A stretch of DNA of 64,000 nucleotides from CAWFGW01 sp963849955. Lineage in GTDB: Bacteria; Bacteroidota; Bacteroidia; Cytophagales; JAAEPT01. The stretch is taken from the NCBI GenBank assembly GCA_963849955.1, contig CAWKJU010000013.1, positions 62,001 through 126,000 of the forward strand, written 5' to 3'. Position 1 is the stretch's first letter; the number at the start of each line of letters is the position of its first letter. Of the stretch, positions 44,661 to 52,030 are shown in pieces. Position numbers and translations under genes: made by a program. The notes beneath the pieces were generated by a model. The model did not search any database and was not told the origin of the DNA. It saw only the letters and a program-made list of their open reading frames with translations.

Positions 44661-46190
44661 CTAAAATCCTAATTCCTTTAAATATTTCTCCATTTGCTTT
44701 TCTACCTCTATCAACTCACTTTTTAATTCCTTAATATTTTGCTGAGTAGCAGGAATATCTACCTCCTCTTCCTCCTCAAAAGTGTCGACATAGCGAGGAA
44801 TGTTGAGATTATACTCGTTTTCCTCTACTTCCTGAATTGTGGCACGGTAGGCAAATTTTTCTTCTACTACCTCACCTAATTCCTTGGTTAATGGTGTTGC
44901 GGTTTGAAACGCCCTATACATGTTCACCACTTTATCAATATCCTTATCACGCAAGCGGTTTTGATTGATGCCTGATTCATAACCTTGACTTGCATCAATA
45001 AATAAAACATCTTTATTATTTCCCTTGGCTCGATTGAATATCAGCATGGTGGCTGGAATACCTGTGCCAAAGAAGAGGTTGGCTGGCAAGCCTATTACAG
45101 CTTCCAGAAGGTTTTCTTCAATCAATTGCTGTCTTATTTTTCCTTCTGTGCTACCCCTAAATAATACGCCATGAGGAAGAATTACACCTACCCGACCTGT
45201 ATCATGATAGGTGGATTCAATCATGTGAGAAATAAAAGCGTAATCACCTTTGCTTTTGGGTGGTACGCCTCTATGGAATCGGGTAAACTGGTCAGATATT
45301 GCATTGTCTGCTCCCCATTTATCCAATGAAAAAGGAGGATTTGCCCCTACAATGTTTCCTTTTAGCAGGTTGTCATCTTCTAGCAGCTTAGGGTTGTTCA
45401 GTGTATCGCCCCATTCAATGGTAGCATCATCAATCTCATGCAGGAACATGTTCATACGAGCGAGTGCCCAGGTGCTTCCGTTAATTTCCTGTCCGTAGAG
45501 CGAGAAATTTTTGCTGCCTACCTGCTTGGCTAATTTGATCAATAGAGAACCCGAACCACAGGTGGGGTCTATAATCCTGTCACCAGGTTGTGGATTGAGC
45601 AATTTAGCTAAGAGTTTAGAAACCTGAGCAGGGGTATAAAATTCTCCTGCTTTCTTTCCTGCATCACTGGCGAATTTTTCAATCAAGTACTCATAAGCGT
45701 CACCAATCACGTCATTGTCCTCTAAGTGCGATGGCTGCAAGTCCAGAGCAGAAAAATCTACCAAAAGGTTTTTAAGTCTTCTGTTCCGGTCTTTCGTTTG
45801 CCCAAGGTTAGCTTCTGAGTTGAAATCTATGTTTCTAAATACACGCTCCAATTTACTGCGGTTGGCATCTTCCATGCTTTCCAAAGCGGTATTGATTAAT
45901 TCACCCACATTAGCGGCATTTCGGTTTTCAAAGAGGTAATCAAACGTGCAAGATTCAGGCACCTGAAAACGTTCGTTTCTCAGAGCTCTTTCTACTCGTA
46001 CTACATCATCATTGTATTTCTTAGCATAAAAGTCCTTTTTATCCTTCCACACATCAGACACGTACTTTACAAAAAGCATGGTCAGGATAAAGTCCTTGTA
46101 TTGCGAAGGATCAATAACACCTCTAAAGGTGTCACAAGCTTTCCAGACAATGTTGTTGATTTCGCTTTGGGTAATCGGTTTATTGCTCAT
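44661..46190 (-). CDS. hsdM: Type I restriction modification methyltransferase subunit M
   Basis: The 509-aa protein has the N-terminal helical HsdM_N domain and a methylase core with motif I 'DPTCGSGSLLIKL' and motif IV 'NPPF', giving N6-adenine methylation. It forms the modification enzyme with HsdS. Its start overlaps the end of the short upstream S-like gene by 11 bp. Confidence 0.95.
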   Translation of the reverse strand: MSNKPITQSEINNIVWKACDTFRGVIDPSQYKDFILTMLFVKYVSDVWKDKKDFYAKKYNDDVVRVERALRNERFQVPESCTFDYLFENRNAANVGELINTALESMEDANRSKLERVFRNIDFNSEANLGQTKDRNRRLKNLLVDFSALDLQPSHLEDNDVIGDAYEYLIEKFASDAGKKAGEFYTPAQVSKLLAKLLNPQPGDRIIDPTCGSGSLLIKLAKQVGSKNFSLYGQEINGSTWALARMNMFLHEIDDATIEWGDTLNNPKLLEDDNLLKGNIVGANPPFSLDKWGADNAISDQFTRFHRGVPPKSKGDYAFISHMIESTYHDTGRVGVILPHGVLFRGSTEGKIRQQLIEENLLEAVIGLPANLFFGTGIPATMLIFNRAKGNNKDVLFIDASQGYESGINQNRLRDKDIDKVVNMYRAFQTATPLTKELGEVVEEKFAYRATIQEVEENEYNLNIPRYVDTFEEEEEVDIPATQQNIKELKSELIEVEKQMEKYLKELGF

Positions 46191-46752
46191 GCTTCTGATA
46201 AATTAAGTTTTTAATGACTGCCTGATAGACTTTTTGTTTCTCCGTAATTATCTGTCGGGACAAGTCCATTTCTTTATAATGTAATTGCTTTATAGCAATT
46301 GCTTTTTCTTGTAGCTCCAATGAGGGGAGTTGGATAGTAAAGGCTTCTAATTCTGACTTACGAATAGAAGGTATTGAGCTTCCAGCTCCCAATGTTTGAA
46401 AGTGTGACTGTGTTTGAGGCATATTGAATAAGGTAGTGAGGAACTCCGGTATAACTTTCGATCTGTCTACTTTGATAACAAAGAAGATAGAAGAGGCTAT
46501 TGCAGTGCCATAGTTTCTATCGTACGTCCAGGCAAAATTCCTCATCCCTTTGCCTACCAATAGAATATCACCATCTTCTAATAAATGTGTTTCATTCTTC
46601 TGGTCAATTTGAATGAAAGTATCAATCTTATCTGTTTGATTGCCATAATCATCAAAATGCTTCGCCTGTAGATAGGCAGCATTGCCGTTCTCGGTTGGCT
46701 TGGTGTATAATCCAAATTGAAGTTGTGCAATATCACTGATTTTTACTCTCAT
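46180..46752 (-). CDS. Single-TRD type I specificity-like protein
   Basis: The 190-aa protein resembles one half of HsdS: one TRD (about 1-145) followed by a conserved helix ('LPSLELQEKAIAIKQLHYKE'). It precedes and overlaps hsdM and is the first gene of the RM operon. Half-S proteins can dimerise to give a symmetrical target site, so it might offer an alternative specificity next to the full HsdS. It is intact, with a well-placed promoter. Confidence 0.8.
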   Translation of the reverse strand: MRVKISDIAQLQFGLYTKPTENGNAAYLQAKHFDDYGNQTDKIDTFIQIDQKNETHLLEDGDILLVGKGMRNFAWTYDRNYGTAIASSIFFVIKVDRSKVIPEFLTTLFNMPQTQSHFQTLGAGSSIPSIRKSELEAFTIQLPSLELQEKAIAIKQLHYKEMDLSRQIITEKQKVYQAVIKNLIYQKHEQ

Positions 46753-46780
46753 CTATTTGTAGATCCTTTCAAATACTAAA

Positions 46781-46810
46781 CAAAGGTAAGAAAAAGATAA
46801 TTAAAAGCAA
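46781..46810 (-). promoter_or_regulatory. Promoter of the type I RM operon
   Basis: On the minus strand TTG (46810-46808) and TACCTTTG (46788-46781) are separated by 19 bp. This fully matches the Bacteroidota pattern and lies 28 bp before the first gene. Confidence 0.7.
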
Positions 46811-46866
46811 GTAAAAATCTTTGTAGAGTTATTCAAATTAAATAAATAGAGTCAAAAAAATATTTT

Positions 46867-47661
46867 TCAAGCCATTTTCATTGTTAATGATTCCTCCAAC
46901 CACTCAAAAGCCTCCTCCTGGTTGTATCCCAAATTAGGACTTAGTAGTCCTTGCATGTCTCCTGAAAACTGTGCTGAGCTTTTCTTTAGCTCCATGTTGA
47001 GGAGGAACTCTTTTTGAGTGGGTGGCTTGCCCACCACGAATTTCATGTATTCATTGTAACAGTGGATGATCCTGTCAAAATCCAGCTTTGCGTGTTGGTT
47101 GGCATAATAGAGATCGAACAGGTCTCTGCCTTTCTTGCGTTGGTATAATGCCCGGAGTTTGGTTCCCAGGAGCTCGTCCAGGTGATATGTGGTGATGTCG
47201 CATTTTCCGGTAAACCATTCGCTCTCTACAGAAAATGGAAAGGAATTCCAGCCGAGTAGATTAAAATGCTCCCGGCAATTGATCTCGATTTTTAGCCTTA
47301 GTCGAATATCTGGTGAAAACTCTGAGTTGAAGCGGTACAAGAGTGTGTTATTATTTGCTTTGACCTTGACTACTCTTGCTTCTTCAAAGAAGGTTATGAC
47401 TTCATCGATTCGCTTTAAAATGGGTTTGATGGGCCCTTCCTTGATCTGGACCAGGTCAATATCTTCTGAGTATCGTGGGGCTGGATTCAGATAGAGTTTG
47501 TGCAATGCAGTGCCTCCACGAAAAGCCAGATTTTCACTAAGGAATTCATCAGAGAAAAGTGCTACCAATGCTCTACAGATGATCAGGTCTTGCTCTACCT
47601 GTTCGTTTATTGGCCATGGAGCTGTAAACTTCCATTCATCTATGTATCGTTTGGGAATCAT
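46867..47661 (-). CDS. AbiEii/AbiGii-family nucleotidyltransferase toxin
   Basis: The 264-aa protein has the nucleotidyltransferase core 'FRGGTALHKLYL' and 'RYSEDIDLVQI' (GG...DxD), the catalytic pattern of AbiEii toxins. AbiEii is the toxin of a type IV toxin-antitoxin pair that gives abortive phage resistance and can modify nucleic acid targets. It overlaps the antitoxin gene by 4 bp. Confidence 0.88.
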   Translation of the reverse strand: MIPKRYIDEWKFTAPWPINEQVEQDLIICRALVALFSDEFLSENLAFRGGTALHKLYLNPAPRYSEDIDLVQIKEGPIKPILKRIDEVITFFEEARVVKVKANNNTLLYRFNSEFSPDIRLRLKIEINCREHFNLLGWNSFPFSVESEWFTGKCDITTYHLDELLGTKLRALYQRKKGRDLFDLYYANQHAKLDFDRIIHCYNEYMKFVVGKPPTQKEFLLNMELKKSSAQFSGDMQGLLSPNLGYNQEEAFEWLEESLTMKMA

Positions 47662-48455
47662 AAGTCACTTTCTATATCAATATTTACAATTACCTTCCAG
47701 TCCTTATCCATTTCCCCTGAACCTTCTTCATCTTTCATGAGAAGTATTTTGGACAAGGATTTATTCTTCGTAAGCTCTTTTAAGGGCTTTACCAAATGCT
47801 GTTGATTGAGTTCTTTGTCTAGTAAATAACCTAATCGTTGAATGGTAGCCGTTGGAAACCTTTCAGCAGCTATTAAGAGTTTGTCAGGTTTCATTTCTTC
47901 TACTAGTTCTTCCAGCACTGTAAATACTCTTCCCAGGCTAAAATCATAGGTCATCAAATCCAATGCGGTGAGTTCAGGGCTTGAAACTTTAATGTATCCT
48001 GCATCTGATTTTTTCTGGATAATGTCATCAGGGCTCCATTCTTTTTTGACATAGAAATTCAAACTCAGTTTGTCACTCTTCAAGTTTCTGAGTGCCGGTT
48101 TTTGTGTGATGACATAAAAGGTCATAGGTTGTTGGTGTGCTGCACCGTAATAAGCAGCTGCAGAAAAAAAGGCTACATAATAGTCTCTACCCAATGATTT
48201 CATCAAATCATCAATAAAGAGGTTAGCTGGTAGCATTCCTCGTTGTGAGTATTCAGGAGGTATAATGGTATAAAATCCGGAACGGACTTTGGCTATCTTT
48301 CCCTTTGTAGAATATCTAAACAACGTCTGGTTTAATGCTTTTTCAGAAAGCTCCAGGTTTTCTTTGGCTTCCTCTCTTGAAAAGGAATACCTTCCTTTTG
48401 CCCTGAGGGCATTGATGAAAGATTCAAGATTCTGATGTTTAAAGTCATTAACCAT
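47658..48455 (-). CDS. AbiEi-family antitoxin
   Basis: From ATG 48455 the protein is 265 aa. It has an N-terminal winged HTH ('LRAKGRYSFSREEAKENLEL') and a C-terminal domain of the AbiEi type ('GMLPANLFIDDLMKSLGRDY'). AbiEi proteins antagonise the paired nucleotidyltransferase and repress their own promoter. An earlier in-frame ATG at 48551 would begin inside the upstream gene and read through the operator palindrome, so 48455 is preferred. Confidence 0.85.
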   Translation of the reverse strand: MVNDFKHQNLESFINALRAKGRYSFSREEAKENLELSEKALNQTLFRYSTKGKIAKVRSGFYTIIPPEYSQRGMLPANLFIDDLMKSLGRDYYVAFFSAAAYYGAAHQQPMTFYVITQKPALRNLKSDKLSLNFYVKKEWSPDDIIQKKSDAGYIKVSSPELTALDLMTYDFSLGRVFTVLEELVEEMKPDKLLIAAERFPTATIQRLGYLLDKELNQQHLVKPLKELTKNKSLSKILLMKDEEGSGEMDKDWKVIVNIDIESDL

Positions 48456-48457
48456 TT

Positions 48458-48488
48458 GCGTAAATCTACGAAAAACGTAGAGAAACGC
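48458..48488 (-). promoter_or_regulatory. Candidate AbiEi operator palindrome
   Basis: GCGT-N4-CTACG-N5-CGTAG-N4-ACGC (48458-48488) is a 31-bp interrupted palindrome immediately upstream of the AbiEi ATG. AbiEi antitoxins are known to autoregulate by binding inverted repeats in their promoter, so this is a likely site. Confidence 0.6.
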
Positions 48489-48547
48489 AAACAAAGTGAT
48501 TGATAGTTCATCTTTAAAAATGAGATGTGTAATCATTATCATGATAG

Positions 48548-49195
48548 TCAAACTCTCTTATCCTCTACATCAGCATCAAAAGGTATCACATTCATCATCT
48601 GCCTCAACCTACTCCTGACTCTGTTGCCGTAGTGTTCTTCTATTTCACTGGCGGATAGATTGGTGGTGGCGTGGGTGAGCATGTGCTGGCTGATGAACAT
48701 GTCGTACCTGCTGAGGAGAATCTCGGCCATGACGTTGGTGTCGTTACCAAAGTACTTGATGTTGGACTCTACGCCTAGGTCATCGAAGCAGTAGGTTTTT
48801 GATGTTAACTCTCCGCCTTTATGATGGAATGATGCTTTTGAGTATTTGTTGATCACGGTATAACCGTCCTGTATAAATTCTAAAGTAATGTCTCTGGTGG
48901 ATTTCATGATGTATTGTTCTTTTGGTGACAGCATAAACCGAAACAGGGTCATCAGCGAGGTTTTACCACAACCGACCGGACCAGTGAGTAAAATGCCTTT
49001 GTGGAGATCGATGTTGTATTTTTCTGCATTGGGTTTATCCTGATAGAAGTAAACCAGTAGTTTGAATAGGATCAGGTGATCTTCTTTCCATATCCTGAAT
49101 TTTGGACTGATGTAGGCTTTGCCTGCTTTTTCGAGGAATTCGAGGCATTTGTCGAATTGGATGGTGTTGCTATGTAGTTGATGGGTTTTATTCAT
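48548..49195 (-). CDS. DnaC/IstB-like ATPase of a mobile element
   Basis: The 215-aa protein has Walker A 'GPVGCGKTS', Walker B 'CFDDLGV' and an arginine-rich sensor region ('NRVRSRLRQMM'), the layout of DnaC-type helicase loaders. In Bacteroidota mobile elements it often follows a replication/DNA-binding gene, as here. It probably helps replicate or mobilise the element. A duplicated leader element lies 33 bp upstream of its start. Confidence 0.75.
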   Translation of the reverse strand: MNKTHQLHSNTIQFDKCLEFLEKAGKAYISPKFRIWKEDHLILFKLLVYFYQDKPNAEKYNIDLHKGILLTGPVGCGKTSLMTLFRFMLSPKEQYIMKSTRDITLEFIQDGYTVINKYSKASFHHKGGELTSKTYCFDDLGVESNIKYFGNDTNVMAEILLSRYDMFISQHMLTHATTNLSASEIEEHYGNRVRSRLRQMMNVIPFDADVEDKRV

Positions 49196-49214
49196 AATCG
49201 AAATATGATTGTGA

Positions 49215-49247
49215 TTATTTCTCCCTCAGGCCGGGAAGGCCTTTCAT
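49215..49247 (-). CDS. Possible leader peptide MKGLPGLREK
   Basis: A 10-codon open frame starts inside the conserved leader and ends 19 bp before the ATPase ATG. The copy upstream of the next gene encodes the same first eight residues with only synonymous differences (CTT/CTC, CTG/CTA). This hints at translation, although a shared hairpin could also explain the conservation. Confidence 0.35.
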   Translation of the reverse strand: MKGLPGLREK

Positions 49248-49284
49248 TTTTGGCTTGACCCAAAAACGAAACAAAAAGGTCAAG
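49228..49284 (-). repeat. Leader element, copy 1
   Basis: This 57-bp element has two hairpins: AGGCC/GGCCT (49228-49242) and CTTGACC/GGTCAAG (49254-49284, 17-nt loop). It matches copy 2 (50178-50234) except for a few bases, one pair of which is compensatory. It lies just 5' of the DnaC-like gene on the same strand. Confidence 0.8.
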
Positions 49285-49369
49285 ACAAAACAATGCTTCC
49301 GCCCACATGTCCACGCTCACCCCGCTGTTTTGTCAGGCCACCGCTCTAGGAGTGCTTCGCACGGGTTTG

Positions 49370-50149
49370 TTAGAGTGGTTCGCCATAGTCTTTGTTGGTG
49401 CTTGTGTGGAGGTTGTCTGAGCTTTTCTTTTCATCGTACCGGGTGGTATTTAGCATCCAGTTGTGGGCTGCTGCTTCCCAGTCTTCCATAGGTTTGTTTT
49501 TACCTACTTTCCAGCCGACAGACCGGAAGTAGTTGTAGAATTTTCTGGCTTCCTTTTCCGGATAGTTCTCAGATTTGAAAAAGTGCATTACTACCGTTTC
49601 CTCCGGAGGGACTTTTTTGCTAGATCCGGGCGGAACATTTTTCCCGCTCTGCAGGGGGATTTCATCCGCTGTTCGCGTCTTCAACTTTTTTTCTAAAGAC
49701 CTCCCAGAAGAAAAATTTTTATCATCATTTTTTTGCTCGCTGCTGTTTAAGCTCTTTTTATTGTTTGTACTGTTTATATAGTTTAATGAAGGGTGCAGTG
49801 CTTGTTCACTGCTTGTACCTTTTTTATCATTGGTGCGGTGCATAGCTTGTTCATTACTTGTACTGAAATTGAACATGTGTACATGGCTTCCACGAAGTGG
49901 ATTGTGGGAGGGCAGATACCTCAGGTATCCATATTCATGTATCTGCTTCATGCACTTGTGATAGGTATGTTTGGATCCTATTTTACTAATCTTCATGACC
50001 TCCTCCCGGTTGATGGAAATCGGGTTGTCAAACCGATTCAAATTCCAAAGGGTAAAGAGGGAGATGTACAGGCTTACATGCGTAGCGTGAAGCCTGTCGT
50101 CCATAGTGATCTTGTTCATAACTTCCAGGTAATGTTTGATGAAGTTCAT
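49370..50149 (-). CDS. Mobile-element DNA-binding/replication protein
   Basis: The 259-aa protein has an N-terminal winged-helix-like region (1-90; 'ISINREEVMKISKIGSKHTY', 'HEYGYLRYLPSHNP'), a disordered Ser/Lys-rich middle, and a C-terminal DnaT/DnaD-like segment ('FYNYFRSVGWKVGKNKPMED', 'WEAAAHNWMLN'). Such proteins pair with DnaC-type ATPases in Bacteroidota elements and likely act in replication initiation. Copy 2 of the leader element precedes it, and the leader frame stops directly before its ATG. Confidence 0.65.
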   Translation of the reverse strand: MNFIKHYLEVMNKITMDDRLHATHVSLYISLFTLWNLNRFDNPISINREEVMKISKIGSKHTYHKCMKQIHEYGYLRYLPSHNPLRGSHVHMFNFSTSNEQAMHRTNDKKGTSSEQALHPSLNYINSTNNKKSLNSSEQKNDDKNFSSGRSLEKKLKTRTADEIPLQSGKNVPPGSSKKVPPEETVVMHFFKSENYPEKEARKFYNYFRSVGWKVGKNKPMEDWEAAAHNWMLNTTRYDEKKSSDNLHTSTNKDYGEPL

Positions 50150-50197
50150 TTAAAAACTTTTGTTCTTCCATCCCCTTAGGCCGGGGAGGCCTTTCAT
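50150..50197 (-). CDS. Possible leader peptide MKGLPGLRGWKNKSF
   Basis: A 15-codon frame begins in the leader element and its TAA (50152-50150) is immediately followed by the ATG (50149) of the replication gene, a perfect arrangement for translational coupling. Residues 1-8 equal those of the copy upstream of the ATPase. Confidence 0.35.
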   Translation of the reverse strand: MKGLPGLRGWKNKSF

Positions 50198-50234
50198 TTT
50201 TGGCTTGATCCAAAAACGAAACAAAAAGATCAAG
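50178..50234 (-). repeat. Leader element, copy 2
   Basis: AGGCC/GGCCT (50178-50192) and CTTGATC/GATCAAG (50204-50234) form two hairpins. Relative to copy 1, a C-G pair is replaced by T-A within the second stem, so pairing is preserved. It lies 29 bp upstream of the replication gene start. Confidence 0.8.
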
Positions 50235-50441
50235 GCTGTTGAGAAATCGGGCTAAAAACCTGTTCACAAGACTAAAATCAATAAACTCACGCTACACACT
50301 TTCCCACCCAGGCTCAAACAGTATTGATTTCTTCACGTCTCGTGCTCAGATTTTCTTCACGCCATTTCTCAAAGGCCATCTTTCAAACCGGATTAGGAAG
50401 TGGTTTTGTCTAGCCTTTTTCGTAGTGTGCTTCGCACTATT

Positions 50442-50720
50442 TCAATAGTTGTTTTGAACTCTGTTTTCAGTAAGCATTTTATGTATGTCCTGATAGTCAT
50501 AATAGATCACACCTCCAATCTTCGTAAAGGGAAGTGTGCCATTGATGCGGAGGTTTTGAAGAGTGCCTGGTGAGATGTCCAGGAGCTTTCTGACTTCCGG
50601 TGATTTAAGCCATTTCTTAGTTGGCTGACCGGAATGTTCTTTTAATATTTTTTTGAACTCATCGAGCAATTCCACTTTGAATTCCCTGAGATCATCTGTA
50701 GTAATAATTTCTGTTGCCAT
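50442..50720 (-). CDS. Excisionase-type HTH protein
   Basis: The 92-aa protein has a helix-turn-helix_17 (MerR/Xis-like) domain: 'KWLKSPEVRKLLDISPGTLQ' and 'LPFTKIGGVIYYDYQDIHKML'. These proteins act as excisionases or regulators in Bacteroidota integrative elements. No complete integrase lies nearby. It is divergent from the structured RNA region. Confidence 0.82.
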   Translation of the reverse strand: MATEIITTDDLREFKVELLDEFKKILKEHSGQPTKKWLKSPEVRKLLDISPGTLQNLRINGTLPFTKIGGVIYYDYQDIHKMLTENRVQNNY

Positions 50721-50895
50721 AATTTTTGATTTCGTTTAGTACGAAGACAAAGCACGCCAAACGGGCAATCACAAAACAGTCACAGGGGTTGCAGGACCCT
50801 TTTCAACTAACTGATAATCAGCAATAAAAAAATTTCAAAAATTTTCCCTTCAGGAATTATAAAATATAATTCTGGATACGATGCTCTCAAATCAC

Positions 50896-50903
50896 TACCT
50901 TTG
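50896..50903 (+). promoter_or_regulatory. -7 element upstream of the structured RNA
   Basis: TACCTTTG matches TAnnTTTG and lies about 33 bp before the first hairpin. Transcription would start just before the structured RNA and continue into the small genes at 51131 and 51379. No exact -33 TTG is visible. Confidence 0.45.
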
Positions 50904-50935
50904 GATTAGATAAAGACATATTGAATTAAAATACT

Positions 50936-51112
50936 ATAGCGAAAGCTATTTTCTGAGTATCAGGAAACCGCCAAATTTCATTATACAGTTCACAGAAAAT
51001 AAGCTGATCGCTCACGTTATGCGTGGGCTCAGTTTATCGTGTGCTGTGGGTGCTTGGCGGTACCTCTGATACCGGTGATTGATGACCCACGCTACTTTTT
51101 TGTGGCAGTGGG
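50936..51112 (+). ncRNA. Candidate structured 5' leader RNA with two alternative folds
   Basis: Stems read directly from the sequence are: ATAGC/GCTAT closed by a GAAA tetraloop (50936-50949); GTATCAG/CTGATAC (50957-50963, 51066-51072); CCGCCAA/TTGGCGG (50968-50974, 51054-51060); CACAG/CTGTG (50991-50995, 51044-51048); ATAAGCTGA/TCAGTTTAT (50999-51007, 51029-51037); and GCTCACG/CGTGGGC (51010-51016, 51022-51028). CCCACGC (51086-51092) can pair either with GCGTGGG (51021-51027) or inside a hairpin CCCACGCTAC/GTGGC-A-GTGGG (51086-51112) just before the ribosome-binding site. No known RNA family is recognised. Confidence 0.6.
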
Positions 51113-51130
51113 AATAAAAGAGGAGGAAGA

Positions 51131-51352
51131 ATGAGTACCGCCATAAAGCAATTACAAATGCCTATAGAAAGCCTTGACTTAAGTGTTGAGTTTAAAAACA
51201 TGGCAAGGGTAAATCATTTTACCACGCTTTCTCAAATGCTGGAATTACCAATAGATATTCTTCTTGAGCATCCTTTATTCGGTTATCGCATGTTGGCGGA
51301 ATACCTTTCGTTTTTAACTTATAATGAGCTCGATGAACTGATAGAAGATTAA
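51131..51352 (+). CDS. Small protein resembling RNA polymerase alpha C-terminal domain
   Basis: The 73-aa protein contains 'MPIESLDLSVEFKNMARVNH' and 'HPLFGYRMLAEYLSFL'. This follows the helix-hairpin-helix layout of the alpha-subunit C-terminal domain (xPIxxLxLSVRxxNxLxxxx ... xxFGxxSLxEI). It has an unusually strong ribosome-binding site (AGGAGGAAG at 51121-51129). It is preceded by the structured leader and followed 26 bp later by another small gene. It may bind DNA or RNA polymerase; that is inference. Confidence 0.6.
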   Translation: MSTAIKQLQMPIESLDLSVEFKNMARVNHFTTLSQMLELPIDILLEHPLFGYRMLAEYLSFLTYNELDELIED

Positions 51353-51378
51353 GGTTTAGGTTATTAATATTCAGCTAT

Positions 51379-51666
51379 ATGAGAACAAAAATGATTTCAG
51401 GTGATATAGTCACTATCCTAGAGCATAAATCAAATACAGCAAAGGGCTATGCTTTATTTTTTGAAGTGGAAGGTCAGGGCTATTTATTACTCAAAAGTGG
51501 TGATATCATAGAATACTCAAGCCTTGAGCCGCTTAATATCAAGTTTGTTTGCCACTCAGGATATGTTCATTCTGACCTGTTCAACTCGCTTGAAGAAGTA
51601 AAAGAAAATTTTTTGGCTGGAAAGTATAACTTGATTTTTCAAATGAAGGAAGTCATTAAACGTTAA
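51379..51666 (+). CDS. Small protein of unknown function
   Basis: The 95-aa protein (MRTKMISGDIVTILEHKSNT...) is beta-rich and soluble, with no signal peptide. I do not recognise it. It lies 26 bp after the alpha-CTD-like gene on the same strand and is probably co-transcribed with it. Confidence 0.5.
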   Translation: MRTKMISGDIVTILEHKSNTAKGYALFFEVEGQGYLLLKSGDIIEYSSLEPLNIKFVCHSGYVHSDLFNSLEEVKENFLAGKYNLIFQMKEVIKR

Positions 51667-51813
51667 AATACACTTTTCATTTTCAGTAGGCAGGCTATTT
51701 GAGGTTTTGCAAAAGCTACCCTTGTTTAATTCAAAATGTTAGTAGAGTACTTTCTTATTCATCAAGGCATGGGCTTGATGATTTGGTAGAGGATTGATGT
51801 AGCAACTCTGAAC

Positions 51814-52026
51814 TTAACAGCAATTATTTCTTTCCTGAATAGACGGACATTTTACTGTTCCATAACTGCAATACACACAACAGTCTCCCGCTTTTGGTTT
51901 GATTACCTGATGACAGTTTTCGCATTCATAGAAGTACTGGCATGCATCAGTAGGCATGGTTTCTTCTTTTTGGTGTCCGCAATTCGGACAAGTAATAATT
52001 GATTCTGATATTATTTCTCTTTCCAT
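51814..52026 (-). CDS. GDCCVxC domain protein
   Basis: From ATG 52026 the protein is 70 aa and cysteine-rich: 'CPNCGHQKEETMPTDACQYF', 'CENCHQVIKPKAGDCCVYCS'. The GDCCVYC motif defines a small family linked to mercury and heavy-metal loci. It probably binds metal ions in the cytoplasm. It is the third gene of the ArsR-MerTP operon. A start at 52053 would lie inside merTP and is less likely. Confidence 0.8.
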   Translation of the reverse strand: MEREIISESIITCPNCGHQKEETMPTDACQYFYECENCHQVIKPKAGDCCVYCSYGTVKCPSIQERNNCC

Positions 52027-52030
52027 ATTA

